Origin: Cellulomonas cellasea
Lineage (GTDB): Bacteria; Actinomycetota; Actinomycetes; Actinomycetales; Cellulomonadaceae
Length of the DNA: 64,000 nucleotides
Reading direction: 5' to 3'
NCBI RefSeq assembly: GCF_006538745.1
Contig: NZ_BJLR01000019.1
Coordinates: forward strand, 62,001-126,000
Made by a program: the position numbers and the translations under genes
The notes under the pieces: generated by a model
Told to the model about the DNA's origin: nothing
Databases searched by the model: none
What the model saw: the letters and a program-made list of their open reading frames with translations, nothing else
Shown: piece after piece, positions 51,629-60,200 of the stretch
Position numbering within the stretch: position 1 is the first letter of the stretch
Layout: every line of letters begins with the position of its first letter

Positions 51629-52327
51629 GTGAGAGCGCTGGACGGCGCCTACCTGGACCAGTTCGCCTCGCTGTTCGAGACCTATGACGTCCCCGCGGCG
51701 TTCTGGGTCAACATCAAGCTGACGTTCTTCGCGGCGGTCCTCTCGCTCGTGCTCGGCACGGTGCTCGCCGTCATGCGCATCTCCCCGCTGCCGAGCCTGC
51801 GCTGGGCCGGCACCTCGTACGTGAACGTGTTCCGCAACATGCCCCTGACGATCATCATCGTGTTCTGCGTGCTGGGGCTCTGGGGTCAGCTCGGGGTCAC
51901 GCTGGCGCCGGACTTCAACGAGAACTTCCTCCGGCTGGCGATCCTCGGGCTGGCCGTCTACCACGCCGCCTTCGTGTGCGAAGCGCTGCGCTCCGGGGTC
52001 AACACGGTGCCCGTCGGGCAGGCCGAGGCGGCGCGCGCGATCGGGCTGGGCTTCCTGCCCACGGCGCGGCTGATCATCCTGCCGCAGGCGTTCCGCGGGT
52101 CGGTCGCGCCGCTCGGGAACACGCTGATCGCGCTGACCAAGAACTCGACGGTCGCGGCCGCCGGGTCGGTCGCCGAGGCCTCGGGGCTCATGGGGACGAT
52201 GATCGAGTTCCGGCCCGACGTGATCTTCGCGATCTTCTTCACGTTCGCGCTCGGGTTCGTGCTGCTCGTGATCCCCGTCGGCCTCCTGACGACGTCCCTC
52301 TCGCGACGACTGGCGGTGGCCCGGTGA
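51629..52327 (+). CDS. gluC: Amino-acid ABC transporter permease (GluC-like), start uncertain
   Basis: A ~230-residue inner-membrane permease of the His/Glu/Gln/Arg/opine family with about five helices and the ATPase-contact loop AEAARAIGLGFLPTARLIILPQAFRGSVAPLGNTLIALTKNS. The start is odd. The only conventional codon, GTG 51629, overlaps the last base of a strong AAGGAGG site (51623-51629), which is far too close. The in-frame CTG at 51638 has 8-nt spacing and gives a protein beginning at the usual place (DGAYLDQFASLFETYD), so CTG initiation is plausible. It overlaps the next gene by GTGA. Confidence 0.88.
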   Translation: MRALDGAYLDQFASLFETYDVPAAFWVNIKLTFFAAVLSLVLGTVLAVMRISPLPSLRWAGTSYVNVFRNMPLTIIIVFCVLGLWGQLGVTLAPDFNENFLRLAILGLAVYHAAFVCEALRSGVNTVPVGQAEAARAIGLGFLPTARLIILPQAFRGSVAPLGNTLIALTKNSTVAAAGSVAEASGLMGTMIEFRPDVIFAIFFTFALGFVLLVIPVGLLTTSLSRRLAVAR

Positions 52328-53199
52328 GCGGCTCGCAGAGCGTCCTGTTCGACGTCCCCGGCCCGCGCACGCGCCGCCGGATGGCGTGGCTCAACCTCCT
52401 CTTCGGGCTCGTCGTCGCCGGCATCGGCGCGTTGCTGCTCGTCCTGCTCGCGCGCAAGGGGCAGCTCGACGCCGCCCTGTGGACGCCGTTCCTCGAGTTC
52501 CGGACGTGGGAGAGCTTCCTGGTCCCCGGTCTCGTGCACACGCTCCAGGCCGCCGGGCTCGCGATCATCGGCTCGTCGGTGTTCGGCCTCGTGTTCGGGC
52601 TCGGGCGCCTGTCCGAGCTCCGCATCCTGCGCGTCGTGAGCGGCACCGTCGTCGAGTTCTTCCGCGCCGTGCCCGTGCTGCTCATGATGATCTTCGTCTG
52701 GCTCGCGCTCGGCTTCTCCGGCAACCGGGCGATCGACCCGCAGGACTACCCGCTCATCGCCGTCGTCACCGCGCTCGTGCTCTACAACGGCTCGGTGTTC
52801 GCGGAGCTCGTGCGGTCCGGCGTGCACGGGCTGCCGCGCGGTCAGCGCGAGGCGGCGCTCGCCACCGGGCTCACCGGCCCGCAGTCGCTGCGCTCCGTCG
52901 AGGTCCCGCAGGCCCTGATCGCGATGCTCCCGGCGCTCGTCAGCCAGCTCGTCGTCATCCTCAAGGACACCGCGCTCGGCTACATCATCACGTACCGCGA
53001 GCTGCTCCAGGAGGCCCGGCAGGTCGGGTCCGGGAACGGCAACATCCTCCAGGCCCTCGCCGTCGCCGCCGTCGTGTTCATCGTCATCAACTACGCGCTG
53101 ACCAAGGCCGCGCCGTGGGTCGGGCAGCGGATGGGTCGCCGCACGAGCGGGCGGGCGAAGGCCGAGGCGCCGAGCCTGGTCGTGGCGACGCGGGACTGA
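52324..53199 (+). CDS. gluD: Amino-acid ABC transporter permease (GluD-like)
   Basis: A 291-residue second permease of the transporter. It has a basic N-terminus (TRRRMAW), a helix at about 22-44, a family periplasmic region (WTPFLEFRTWESFLVPGLVHTLQAAGLAIIGSS) and the EAA-type loop REAALATGLTGPQSLRSVEVPQALIAMLPALVSQLVVILKDTALGYIITYREL. A basic C-terminal tail follows. GTG 52324 overlaps the gluC stop, so the two permeases are co-translated and probably form the heterodimeric channel. It ends the operon and converges with the RNase Y gene 80 bp away. Confidence 0.92.
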   Translation: MSGSQSVLFDVPGPRTRRRMAWLNLLFGLVVAGIGALLLVLLARKGQLDAALWTPFLEFRTWESFLVPGLVHTLQAAGLAIIGSSVFGLVFGLGRLSELRILRVVSGTVVEFFRAVPVLLMMIFVWLALGFSGNRAIDPQDYPLIAVVTALVLYNGSVFAELVRSGVHGLPRGQREAALATGLTGPQSLRSVEVPQALIAMLPALVSQLVVILKDTALGYIITYRELLQEARQVGSGNGNILQALAVAAVVFIVINYALTKAAPWVGQRMGRRTSGRAKAEAPSLVVATRD

Positions 53200-53279
53200 G
53201 CGGGCTCGCGACCCGGGCCCGGCGGGCGCGCTCGCGCCGCTGCCCTCCGGAACCGGCTGCCGACGCCGGGTGGCCGGTG

Positions 53280-54740
53280 TCAGCCGGCGGTCGCGCTCGC
53301 GCGGATCTCGCGGACGACCGTGACCTTGATCTCCCCCGGGTACTGCAGGTCCGCCTCGATGTGCTTCGCGATCGCGACCGCGAGCTGCGGGAGGGCGTAG
53401 TCGTCGACCTCGGACGGCTCGACGACGACCCGGACCTCACGTCCGGCCGACATCGCGAGGGCGCGCCGCACGCCCGCGTGCGCCGTGACGAGCTGCTCGA
53501 GCTTGTCCATGCGCTCGACGTACTGGTCGAGCTCCTCACGGCGCGCGCCCGGCCGGGCCGCCGAGATCGCGTCCGACGCCTGGACGAGCACCGCCTCGAC
53601 CGTCTCGGCCGGGACCTCCTCGTGGTGCGCGGCGATCGCGTTGACGACCGCCGGCGACTCCCCGCACCGCCGCGCCAGGTCCGCGCCGACCAGCGCGTGC
53701 GTCCCCTCGACCTCGGCCGTCAGGGCCTTGCCGACGTCGTGGAGGAACGCGGCGCGGCGGGTCGTCGCGACGTCGGCCCCGACCTCGGCGGCGATGGCGG
53801 CCGCGACGAGCGCGGTCTCGACGAGGTGCTCGAGCACGTTCTGCCCGTACGACACCCGCATCCGCAGCCGGCCCATCGTGCGGACGAGGTCGGGGTGGAG
53901 CCCGGTGACACCGGCGCGCTCCGCGGCGTCGTGCCCCGCGGACAGGGTCCGGTCGTCCGCCCCCGCGAGCGCCTCGGCGTACGCCGCCTCGATGCGCTGC
54001 GGGTGGATCCGCCCGTCCGACATGAGCGCCTCGAGCGCGACCTGCGCGACCTCGCGGCGGTCGGCGTCGAAGCACGAGAGCACCACGGAGTCCGGGGTGT
54101 CGTCGATGAGGACGTTGACGCCGGTCAGAGCCTCGAACGCGCGGATGTTGCGGCCCTCCTTGCCGATGATGCGGCCCTTCATCTCCTCCGACGGGAGCGG
54201 CAGGACCGTGATCACCGACTGCGAGCTGGTCGGTACCGCGGTGCGCTGGACGGCGGCGGCCACGATGCGCTTGGCGCGCGCCTCCGCGGTCCGGCGCGCC
54301 TGCGCCTCGGCCCGGCGGACCAGCGCCGCCGCGTCGTTCGTCGCCTCGTCGACCATGCGCCGGACGAGCTCCGCGCGGGCCTCCTCGGCGGTCAGGTGGG
54401 CGACGGCCTCGAGGTGCGCACGTGCGTCCCGGTCCGCCGACGCGCGACGCTCGGCGACCTCCTGCTCGGCGGACGCGAGGGCCTCCTGCCGCTCGCGCAC
54501 CGTGCGCTCCGCGTCCGCGAGAGCCTTCTGCTCGGCCGCGACGGCGTGCTCACGCTCGACGAGGCGGGCCTCGCGGCGCTCGGCGTCGGCCAGGAGCGCG
54601 CGCGCGTCGTCGCGGATCGACGCCACGTCGGCCTTCGCCTGACGGCGCTGCTCGTCTGCCTCACGCCGGGCAACCAGCACCAGGATGAGCGCGACGAGGC
54701 AGGCTCCCAGGAGAGCCACGACCAGTCCGAGCTCACCCAT
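53280..54740 (-). CDS. rny: RNase Y, membrane-anchored endoribonuclease
   Basis: RNase Y starts mRNA decay at the membrane in many Gram-positive bacteria. The 486-residue protein has an N-terminal anchor (LGLVVALLGACLVALILVLVA), a long coiled coil (about residues 30-150), the KH domain (EEMKGRIIGKEGRNIRAFEALTGVNVLIDD) and the HD catalytic domain (RRAAFLHDVGKAL, plus AHHEEVPAETVEAVLVQASDAISAARPG). ATG 54740 has AGGGGTGG upstream; the 27 residues read before it are unlikely. RNase Y is found in some actinobacterial lineages beside RNase E/G. It lies downstream of recX on the same strand, separated by a 30-bp repeat tract. Confidence 0.92.
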   Translation of the reverse strand: MGELGLVVALLGACLVALILVLVARREADEQRRQAKADVASIRDDARALLADAERREARLVEREHAVAAEQKALADAERTVRERQEALASAEQEVAERRASADRDARAHLEAVAHLTAEEARAELVRRMVDEATNDAAALVRRAEAQARRTAEARAKRIVAAAVQRTAVPTSSQSVITVLPLPSEEMKGRIIGKEGRNIRAFEALTGVNVLIDDTPDSVVLSCFDADRREVAQVALEALMSDGRIHPQRIEAAYAEALAGADDRTLSAGHDAAERAGVTGLHPDLVRTMGRLRMRVSYGQNVLEHLVETALVAAAIAAEVGADVATTRRAAFLHDVGKALTAEVEGTHALVGADLARRCGESPAVVNAIAAHHEEVPAETVEAVLVQASDAISAARPGARREELDQYVERMDKLEQLVTAHAGVRRALAMSAGREVRVVVEPSEVDDYALPQLAVAIAKHIEADLQYPGEIKVTVVREIRASATAG

Positions 54741-54865
54741 CGACGCGTCCACCCCTCGGGAGCTGCTGCGCGGTCCGCGACCCTGCTGCCACGTGGTGCC
54801 CGCGCACCCATCCTCCCGCACGCGCCCGACGTGCGGGGCAGCGGCGCGCGGCGCGGGCGGACTGC

Positions 54866-54944
54866 TCGACGGTCAGTCGCCTCGAGCGGACCGGCTCGAC
54901 GGTCAGTCGCCTCGCGCGGACGGCCCGACGGTCAGTCGCCTCGC
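54866..54944. repeat. 29-30-bp tandem repeat, three copies, at the recX 3' end
   Basis: The core CGACGGTCAGTCGCCTCG occurs at 54867, 54897 and 54926. The last copy contains the final recX codons and stop (54932-54934); the other two lie directly downstream of the gene in the transcribed direction, each repeating the Gly-Asp-stop codons. Confidence 0.8.
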
Positions 54945-55510
54945 GCGATGTCCTCCGCGACGTCGCCGACCTCCGCGCCCTCCTCGGCGAGCGCCTCGCG
55001 CACGAGCCGTGAGACGAGCGCCGGCGGGTAGCCGCGACGGCCGAGCGCGGCGAACGTGCGCCGGGCCCGGACCTGCGGGTCGAGCCGGGCGGTCGAGGCG
55101 AGCTTGCGCCGGACCAGCGCACGCGCCGCCTCCTCCTCGTCCTCGTCGTCGACCTCGCCGAGCGCGTCGGACGCGACCTCGTCGTCGATGCCGCGCCGGC
55201 GGAGCTCGACGCCGATCGCCCGACGGGAGAGCCCTCGCTCGGCGTGGCGGGTGCGCACGAGCATCCGCGCGTACTCCGCGTCGTCGATCAGCCCGACCTC
55301 CGTGAACCGGTCGAGCACGCGCGCGGCGACGTCGTCGGGGACGTCCTTGCGCTGCATCGCCTCCGCGAGCTGGGCACGGCTGCGCGCCGAGCTCGCAAGC
55401 AGGCGCAGGGCGATCGCGCGGGCGACGGACTCCGGGTCGGCCTCCTGACCGAGCCCGGACGCGCCGGAGGCGGGCGGCTCGTCACCGCGCCGCCCGCCCC
55501 GGCCCCGCAT
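54932..55510 (-). CDS. recX: RecX, regulator of RecA
   Basis: RecX binds RecA filaments and limits recombinase activity. The 192-residue helical protein has the family pattern in three tandem helical repeats: ARAIALRLLASSARSRAQLAEAMQRKDVPDDVAARVLDRFTEVGLIDDAEYARMLV, RHAERGLSRRAIGVELRRRGIDDEVA, and ALVRRKL...RRTFAALGRRGYPPALVSRLVREAL. ATG 55510 lies 11 bp after the recA stop, so both are in one transcript under the upstream LexA box. The last codons lie in a tandem-repeat tract (three copies of a 29-30-bp unit). Confidence 0.92.
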   Translation of the reverse strand: MRGRGGRRGDEPPASGASGLGQEADPESVARAIALRLLASSARSRAQLAEAMQRKDVPDDVAARVLDRFTEVGLIDDAEYARMLVRTRHAERGLSRRAIGVELRRRGIDDEVASDALGEVDDEDEEEAARALVRRKLASTARLDPQVRARRTFAALGRRGYPPALVSRLVREALAEEGAEVGDVAEDIARGD

Positions 55511-55521
55511 CGGGTGCCCGG

Positions 55522-56562
55522 TCAGAAGCCGACCTTGGGATCGGCGTCGGCCGGCGCGTCGAGCTTGGCGCCGACGCCCAGCTTCTCCTTGATCTTCTTC
55601 TCGATCTCGTTCGCCAGGTCCGGGTTGTCGCGCAGGAAGCCGCGCGCGTTCTCCTTGCCCTGGCCCAGCTGGTCACCCTCGTACGTGTACCAGGCACCCG
55701 ACTTGCGGATGAACCCGTGCTCGACGCCCATGTCGATCAGGCCGCCCTCACGCGAGATGCCCACGCCGTAGAGGATGTCGAACTCGGCCTGCTTGAAGGG
55801 CGGCGCCATCTTGTTCTTGACGATCTTGACGCGCGTGCGGTTGCCGACCGCGTCGGTCCCCTCCTTGAGGGTCTCGATGCGGCGGATGTCCATGCGGATC
55901 GACGCGTAGAACTTGAGCGCCTTGCCACCGGTCGTGGTCTCGGGCGAGCCGAAGAACACGCCGATCTTCTCGCGCAGCTGGTTGATGAAGATCGCGGTGG
56001 TGCCCGAGGAGTTGAGCGCACCGGTGATCTTGCGCAGGGCCTGCGACATGAGGCGGGCCTGGAGGCCGACGTGGCTGTCCCCCATCTCGCCCTCGATCTC
56101 GGCCTTGGGCACGAGCGCCGCGACGGAGTCGATCACGACGATGTCGATCGCGTTGGAGCGGATCAGCATGTCCATGATCTCGAGCGCCTGCTCACCCGTG
56201 TCCGGCTGGGAGACGAGCAGCGCGTCGGTGTCGACGCCGAGCTTCTTCGCGTACTCGGGGTCGAGCGCGTGCTCGGCGTCGATGAACGCCGCGATGCCGC
56301 CGGCCCGCTGCGCGTTGGCGACGGCGTGCAGCGCGACGGTCGTCTTGCCCGAGGACTCCGGGCCGTAGATCTCGACGACACGGCCGCGGGGCAGACCGCC
56401 GATGCCGAGCGCGATGTCGAGCGCGATCGAGCCGGTCGGGATCACCTCGACCGGGGCGCGGCCCTCGTCGCCGAGGCGCATGATCGAGCCCTTGCCGAAC
56501 TGCCGGTCGATCTGTCCGAGCGCGGCCTCGAGTGCCTTCGTCCGGTCCTGGGGAGCTGCCAT
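55522..56562 (-). CDS. recA: RecA recombinase
   Basis: RecA forms filaments on single-stranded DNA, catalyses strand exchange, and triggers LexA self-cleavage. The 346-residue protein is complete and has no intein. Walker A is [16 protein letters not shown] (near residue 66), with [60 protein letters not shown] (loop L1), and [32 protein letters not shown] (loop L2). ATG 56562 is the consensus start ([32 protein letters not shown]). The 243-bp upstream region carries a LexA box (56767-56782) and a CATAAC -10-like sequence nearer the gene, so two promoters are possible. Confidence 0.98.
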   Translation of the reverse strand: MAAPQDRTKALEAALGQIDRQFGKGSIMRLGDEGRAPVEVIPTGSIALDIALGIGGLPRGRVVEIYGPESSGKTTVALHAVANAQRAGGIAAFIDAEHALDPEYAKKLGVDTDALLVSQPDTGEQALEIMDMLIRSNAIDIVVIDSVAALVPKAEIEGEMGDSHVGLQARLMSQALRKITGALNSSGTTAIFINQLREKIGVFFGSPETTTGGKALKFYASIRMDIRRIETLKEGTDAVGNRTRVKIVKNKMAPPFKQAEFDILYGVGISREGGLIDMGVEHGFIRKSGAWYTYEGDQLGQGKENARGFLRDNPDLANEIEKKIKEKLGVGAKLDAPADADPKVGF

Positions 56563-56766
56563 GTCACACCTCGTGGTCTCGAGCAGCGCGGTCGCTGCAC
56601 CTCGTCTGGGGCTGGTCTGTTGACTGCGGGTGACGTTATGCCCGACCACCGACATCCGTCCGTGCGCTGTCCACAGCACGGGTCTCCCCGTCGCTCGTGG
56701 ACCGTCCCCCCGCCCGGTCGACCCGGGCCGCAGGACCGCCGACGTCCTCACCACGCACCACGGTAC

Positions 56767-56782
56767 CCGAACAGGTGTTCGA
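56767..56782. promoter_or_regulatory. LexA box upstream of recA
   Basis: Read on the minus strand, TCGAACACCTGTTCGG matches the LexA consensus at all but one conserved position. It lies 205 bp before the recA start and 24 bp after the DUF3046 stop. The distance suggests a distal SOS promoter plus a second, closer one. Confidence 0.82.
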
Positions 56783-56805
56783 TGCGGGACGACACGCCGG
56801 TCGTG

Positions 56806-57036
56806 TCAGCGGCGGGGCGGTGCCTGCCGCGCGGCCGATCCCCAGCGGCGCGCGTCGGGGATCTCCATCGCGTCGCACAGCGCGTGCCACACGTCGCGCG
56901 GCTCCTCGCCGTCCTCGAGCGCCTGCACCGCGGTCCGTCCCTGCAGCTCGAACAGGACGAGGTCCCGCGCGAGCGCGCGACCGTGCGCGCTGCCGAGCAC
57001 CTCGTCGACCAGCTGCCAGAACTCGCGGTATCGCAC
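56806..57036 (-). CDS. DUF3046 protein
   Basis: A 76-residue soluble protein, typically encoded just upstream of recA in actinobacteria. Conserved features: MRYREFWQLVDEVLGSAHGRALARDLVL near the start and DPRDVWHALCDAMEIPDARRWG-like pattern (here EPRDVWHALCDAMEIPDARRWG) before a basic tail. Function is unknown. GTG 57036 has a CAGGCT -10-like hexamer (57043-57048, minus strand) ending 6 nt before it, so it is likely leaderless. It diverges from lhr across 170 bp and lies upstream of the recA LexA box. Confidence 0.9.
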   Translation of the reverse strand: MRYREFWQLVDEVLGSAHGRALARDLVLFELQGRTAVQALEDGEEPRDVWHALCDAMEIPDARRWGSAARQAPPRR

Positions 57037-57206
57037 GGCACCAGCCTGCCACCCGTCGCGCCGGGCGCGCGCCCGCCCCGCGGAGCCGGGGTGTGACGTC
57101 GACGGGCCCGGGGCCCCGGGTGCCGCCGCGGCGGCCTCTCGACCACCCGCCGCTCCCCCGGGCCGCTCGACCGGCCGGTGTGGGCGCCACCGGCCACAAT
57201 GGCCCG

Positions 57207-60200
57207 GTGGACGAGGCGACGCAGGCCGAGGAGGTGCTCGGACGCTTCTCCGCGCCCACGCGCGACTGGTTCACGGGCGCGTTCGCCGGCCCGACGACCG
57301 CGCAGGTCGGCGCCTGGCAGGCGGTCTCCTCGGGCGAGCACGCGCTCGTCGTCGCCCCGACCGGGTCCGGCAAGACGCTCGCGGCGTTCCTGTGGGCGCT
57401 CGACGGGCTCTTGGGCGGCGGCAGCGCCGCGGGCGAGAGCACGCCGCCCGCCGAGCCCGAGGACCCCACGCAGCGGTGCCGCGTGCTGTATGTCTCCCCG
57501 CTCAAGGCGCTCGCGACCGACGTCGAGCGGAACCTGCGCTCGCCGCTCGTCGGCATCCGCCAGGCGGCCACGCGCGCGGGTCGCCCGATCGCCGACGTGA
57601 GCGTCGGCGTCCGCACGGGCGACACGCCGCCCGCCGAGCGCCGGGCGTTCGCGACCAAGCCGCCCGACATCCTCATCACGACGCCCGAGTCGCTGTTCCT
57701 CGTCCTGACCTCGGCGGCGCGCGCCGGGCTCTCGGGCGTGCGCACGGTGATCCTCGACGAGATCCACGCGGTCGCGGGGACCAAGCGGGGGGCGCACCTC
57801 GCCGTCTCGCTCGAGCGGCTCGACGCGCTCCTGGACCGGCCGGGCGGCCCGGGTCCCGCGCAGCGGATCGGCCTGTCCGCGACGGTCCGCCCCGTCGACG
57901 CGGTCGCGGCGTTCCTCGGTGGGGCGCGCGCGCACACGGACGGGGGCCGGCGCGTCGTCGTCGTGCAGCCGCCCTCGACCAAGCGCATCGAGGTCGACGT
58001 CGTCGTGCCGGTGCCCGACCTCGCGGACCTCGCCTCGGCCCCGGCCGTCGGCACACCGGGCCCCGACGCCCTGCCGCCCGGCGAGGTGGACCTGACGGGG
58101 CCGGCCGCGGGAGCACCGCCGCGCCCGTCGATCTGGCCGCACGTCGAGGAGCGCGTCGTCGACCTCGTGGCCGAGCACCGCTCGACGCTCGTGTTCACGA
58201 ACTCGCGGCGCGGCGCCGAGCGGCTCACGGCCCGCATGAACGAGGTGTGGGCCGAGCGCCAGGGTGAGGACGTCCCCGACCCCGGCGAGCTGCAGCCGGC
58301 CGCCGCGCCCGCGCAGTCGGGCACCGCGGTCGGCGTCGACACGCGCGACGCCACGACGATCCTCGCCCGCGCGCACCACGGGTCGATGAGCCGCGCGGAA
58401 CGCACCCGGACCGAGACCGAGCTCAAGGCCGGGCGCCTGCCGGCGGTCGTCGCGACGAGCTCGCTCGAGCTCGGCATCGACATGGGTGCGGTCGACCTCG
58501 TCGTCCAGGTCGGGGCTCCCCCGTCGGTGGCGAGCGGGCTCCAGCGCGTCGGGCGCGCGGGGCACCAGGTCGGCGCGGTCTCGCACGGGATCATGTTCCC
58601 GACGTTCCGGGGCGAGCTCGTGCCCGCCGCCGTGACCGCCACGCGCATGCGGCGCGGCGAGCTCGAGGCTCTGCACGTGCCGGCGAACCCGCTCGACGTG
58701 CTCGCGCAGCAGGTCGTCGCGATGGTCGCGACCGAGGACTGGAGCGTCGCGGACCTCGCGACGGTCGTGCGGCGCGCCGCGCCGTACAGCGGCCTGGGCG
58801 ACGCGACCCTGCACGCGGTCCTCGACATGCTCGCGGGCCGCTACCCGAGCGAGGAGTTCGCCGAGCTGCGGCCCCGCATCGTGTGGGACCGCGCGCGTGA
58901 CGTCCTCAGCGGCCGGCCCGGGGCGCTGCGCCTCGCGGTGACGAGCGGCGGCACGATCCCCGACCGCGGGCTGTACGGCGTGTTCCTCGCGAGCGGCGCG
59001 ACGACGAGCGACGTCCCGGTCGACGCCGAGCGCACGGGCGGCCAGCTGCGCGGCGGCAAGCGCGTCGGCGAGCTCGACGAGGAGATGGTCTACGAGTCGC
59101 GGGTCGGCGACACGTTCACCCTCGGGTCGAGCACGTGGCGCATCGACGACATCACCCCGGACCGCGTGCTCGTGACGCCGGCTCCCGGCGTCCCCGGGCG
59201 CCTGCCGTTCTGGAAGGGCGACGCCCCGGGCCGGCCCGCCGAGCTGGGTCGGGCGATGGGTGCGTGGGTCCGCGAGGTCGCGGCCAAGCCCGACGAGCAG
59301 GCGCGCGAGCAGGTGGCCGCCGCCGGGCTCGACCCGTGGGCGACGGACAACCTCCTGTCGTACCTGCGCGAGCAGGAGGCGGCCGCGGGCCAGCTCCCGA
59401 CGGACACGACCCTCGTCGTCGAGCGCTTCCGCGACGAGCTCGGGGACTGGCGCGTGGTGCTGCACTCCCCGTACGGCGCCCGCGTGCACGCGCCCTGGGC
59501 GCTCGTGATCGCCGCCCGGCTGCGCGAGCGGTTCGGGGTCGACGCCGCGGCGATGCACTCCGACGACGGGATCGTGCTGCGCCTGCCGGACATGCTGAGC
59601 TCGGACGCCGCGTTCCCGCTCGGCGACGGGCTCGGCGCGCGCTGGGCGGACGACGCGGAGGCGCCGCCCGTGGGGGTCGACGACCTGCTCGTCGACGCCG
59701 ACGAGGTCGCGGACGCCGTGCGCGGCGAGCTGGGTGGCTCGGCGATGTTCGGGGCGCGCTTCCGCGAGGCCGCGGCGCGTGCGCTCCTGCTCCCCCGGCG
59801 GCGTCCCGACAAGCGCCAACCCCTCTGGCAGCAGCGGCAGCGCTCGGCACAGCTGCTCAGCGTCGCCGCGCAGTACCCGGAGTTCCCGATCCTGCTCGAG
59901 GCGGTCCGCGAGTGCCTCCAGGACGACTTCGACGTCGCGGCGCTCACGACGCTCATGCGCGACATCGCGTCCCGCACGATCCGCGTCGTCGAGGTCACGA
60001 CCACCACGCCGTCGCCGTTCGCGCAGTCGCTGCTCTTCGGCTACACCGCGCAGTTCCTGTACGACGGCGACGCCCCGCTCGCCGAGCGCCGCGCCGCCGC
60101 GCTCACGCTCGACCCGACGCTGCTCGCCGAGCTGCTCGGCGCCGGCCAGTCCCAGCTCGCGGACCTGCTCGATCCCGTCGCGGTCCAGCGCACCGAGGCC

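Noticed and set aside
55522-56562. Intein in recA (known in some actinobacteria)
   Set aside because: The gene is uninterrupted at 346 residues with all motifs contiguous.
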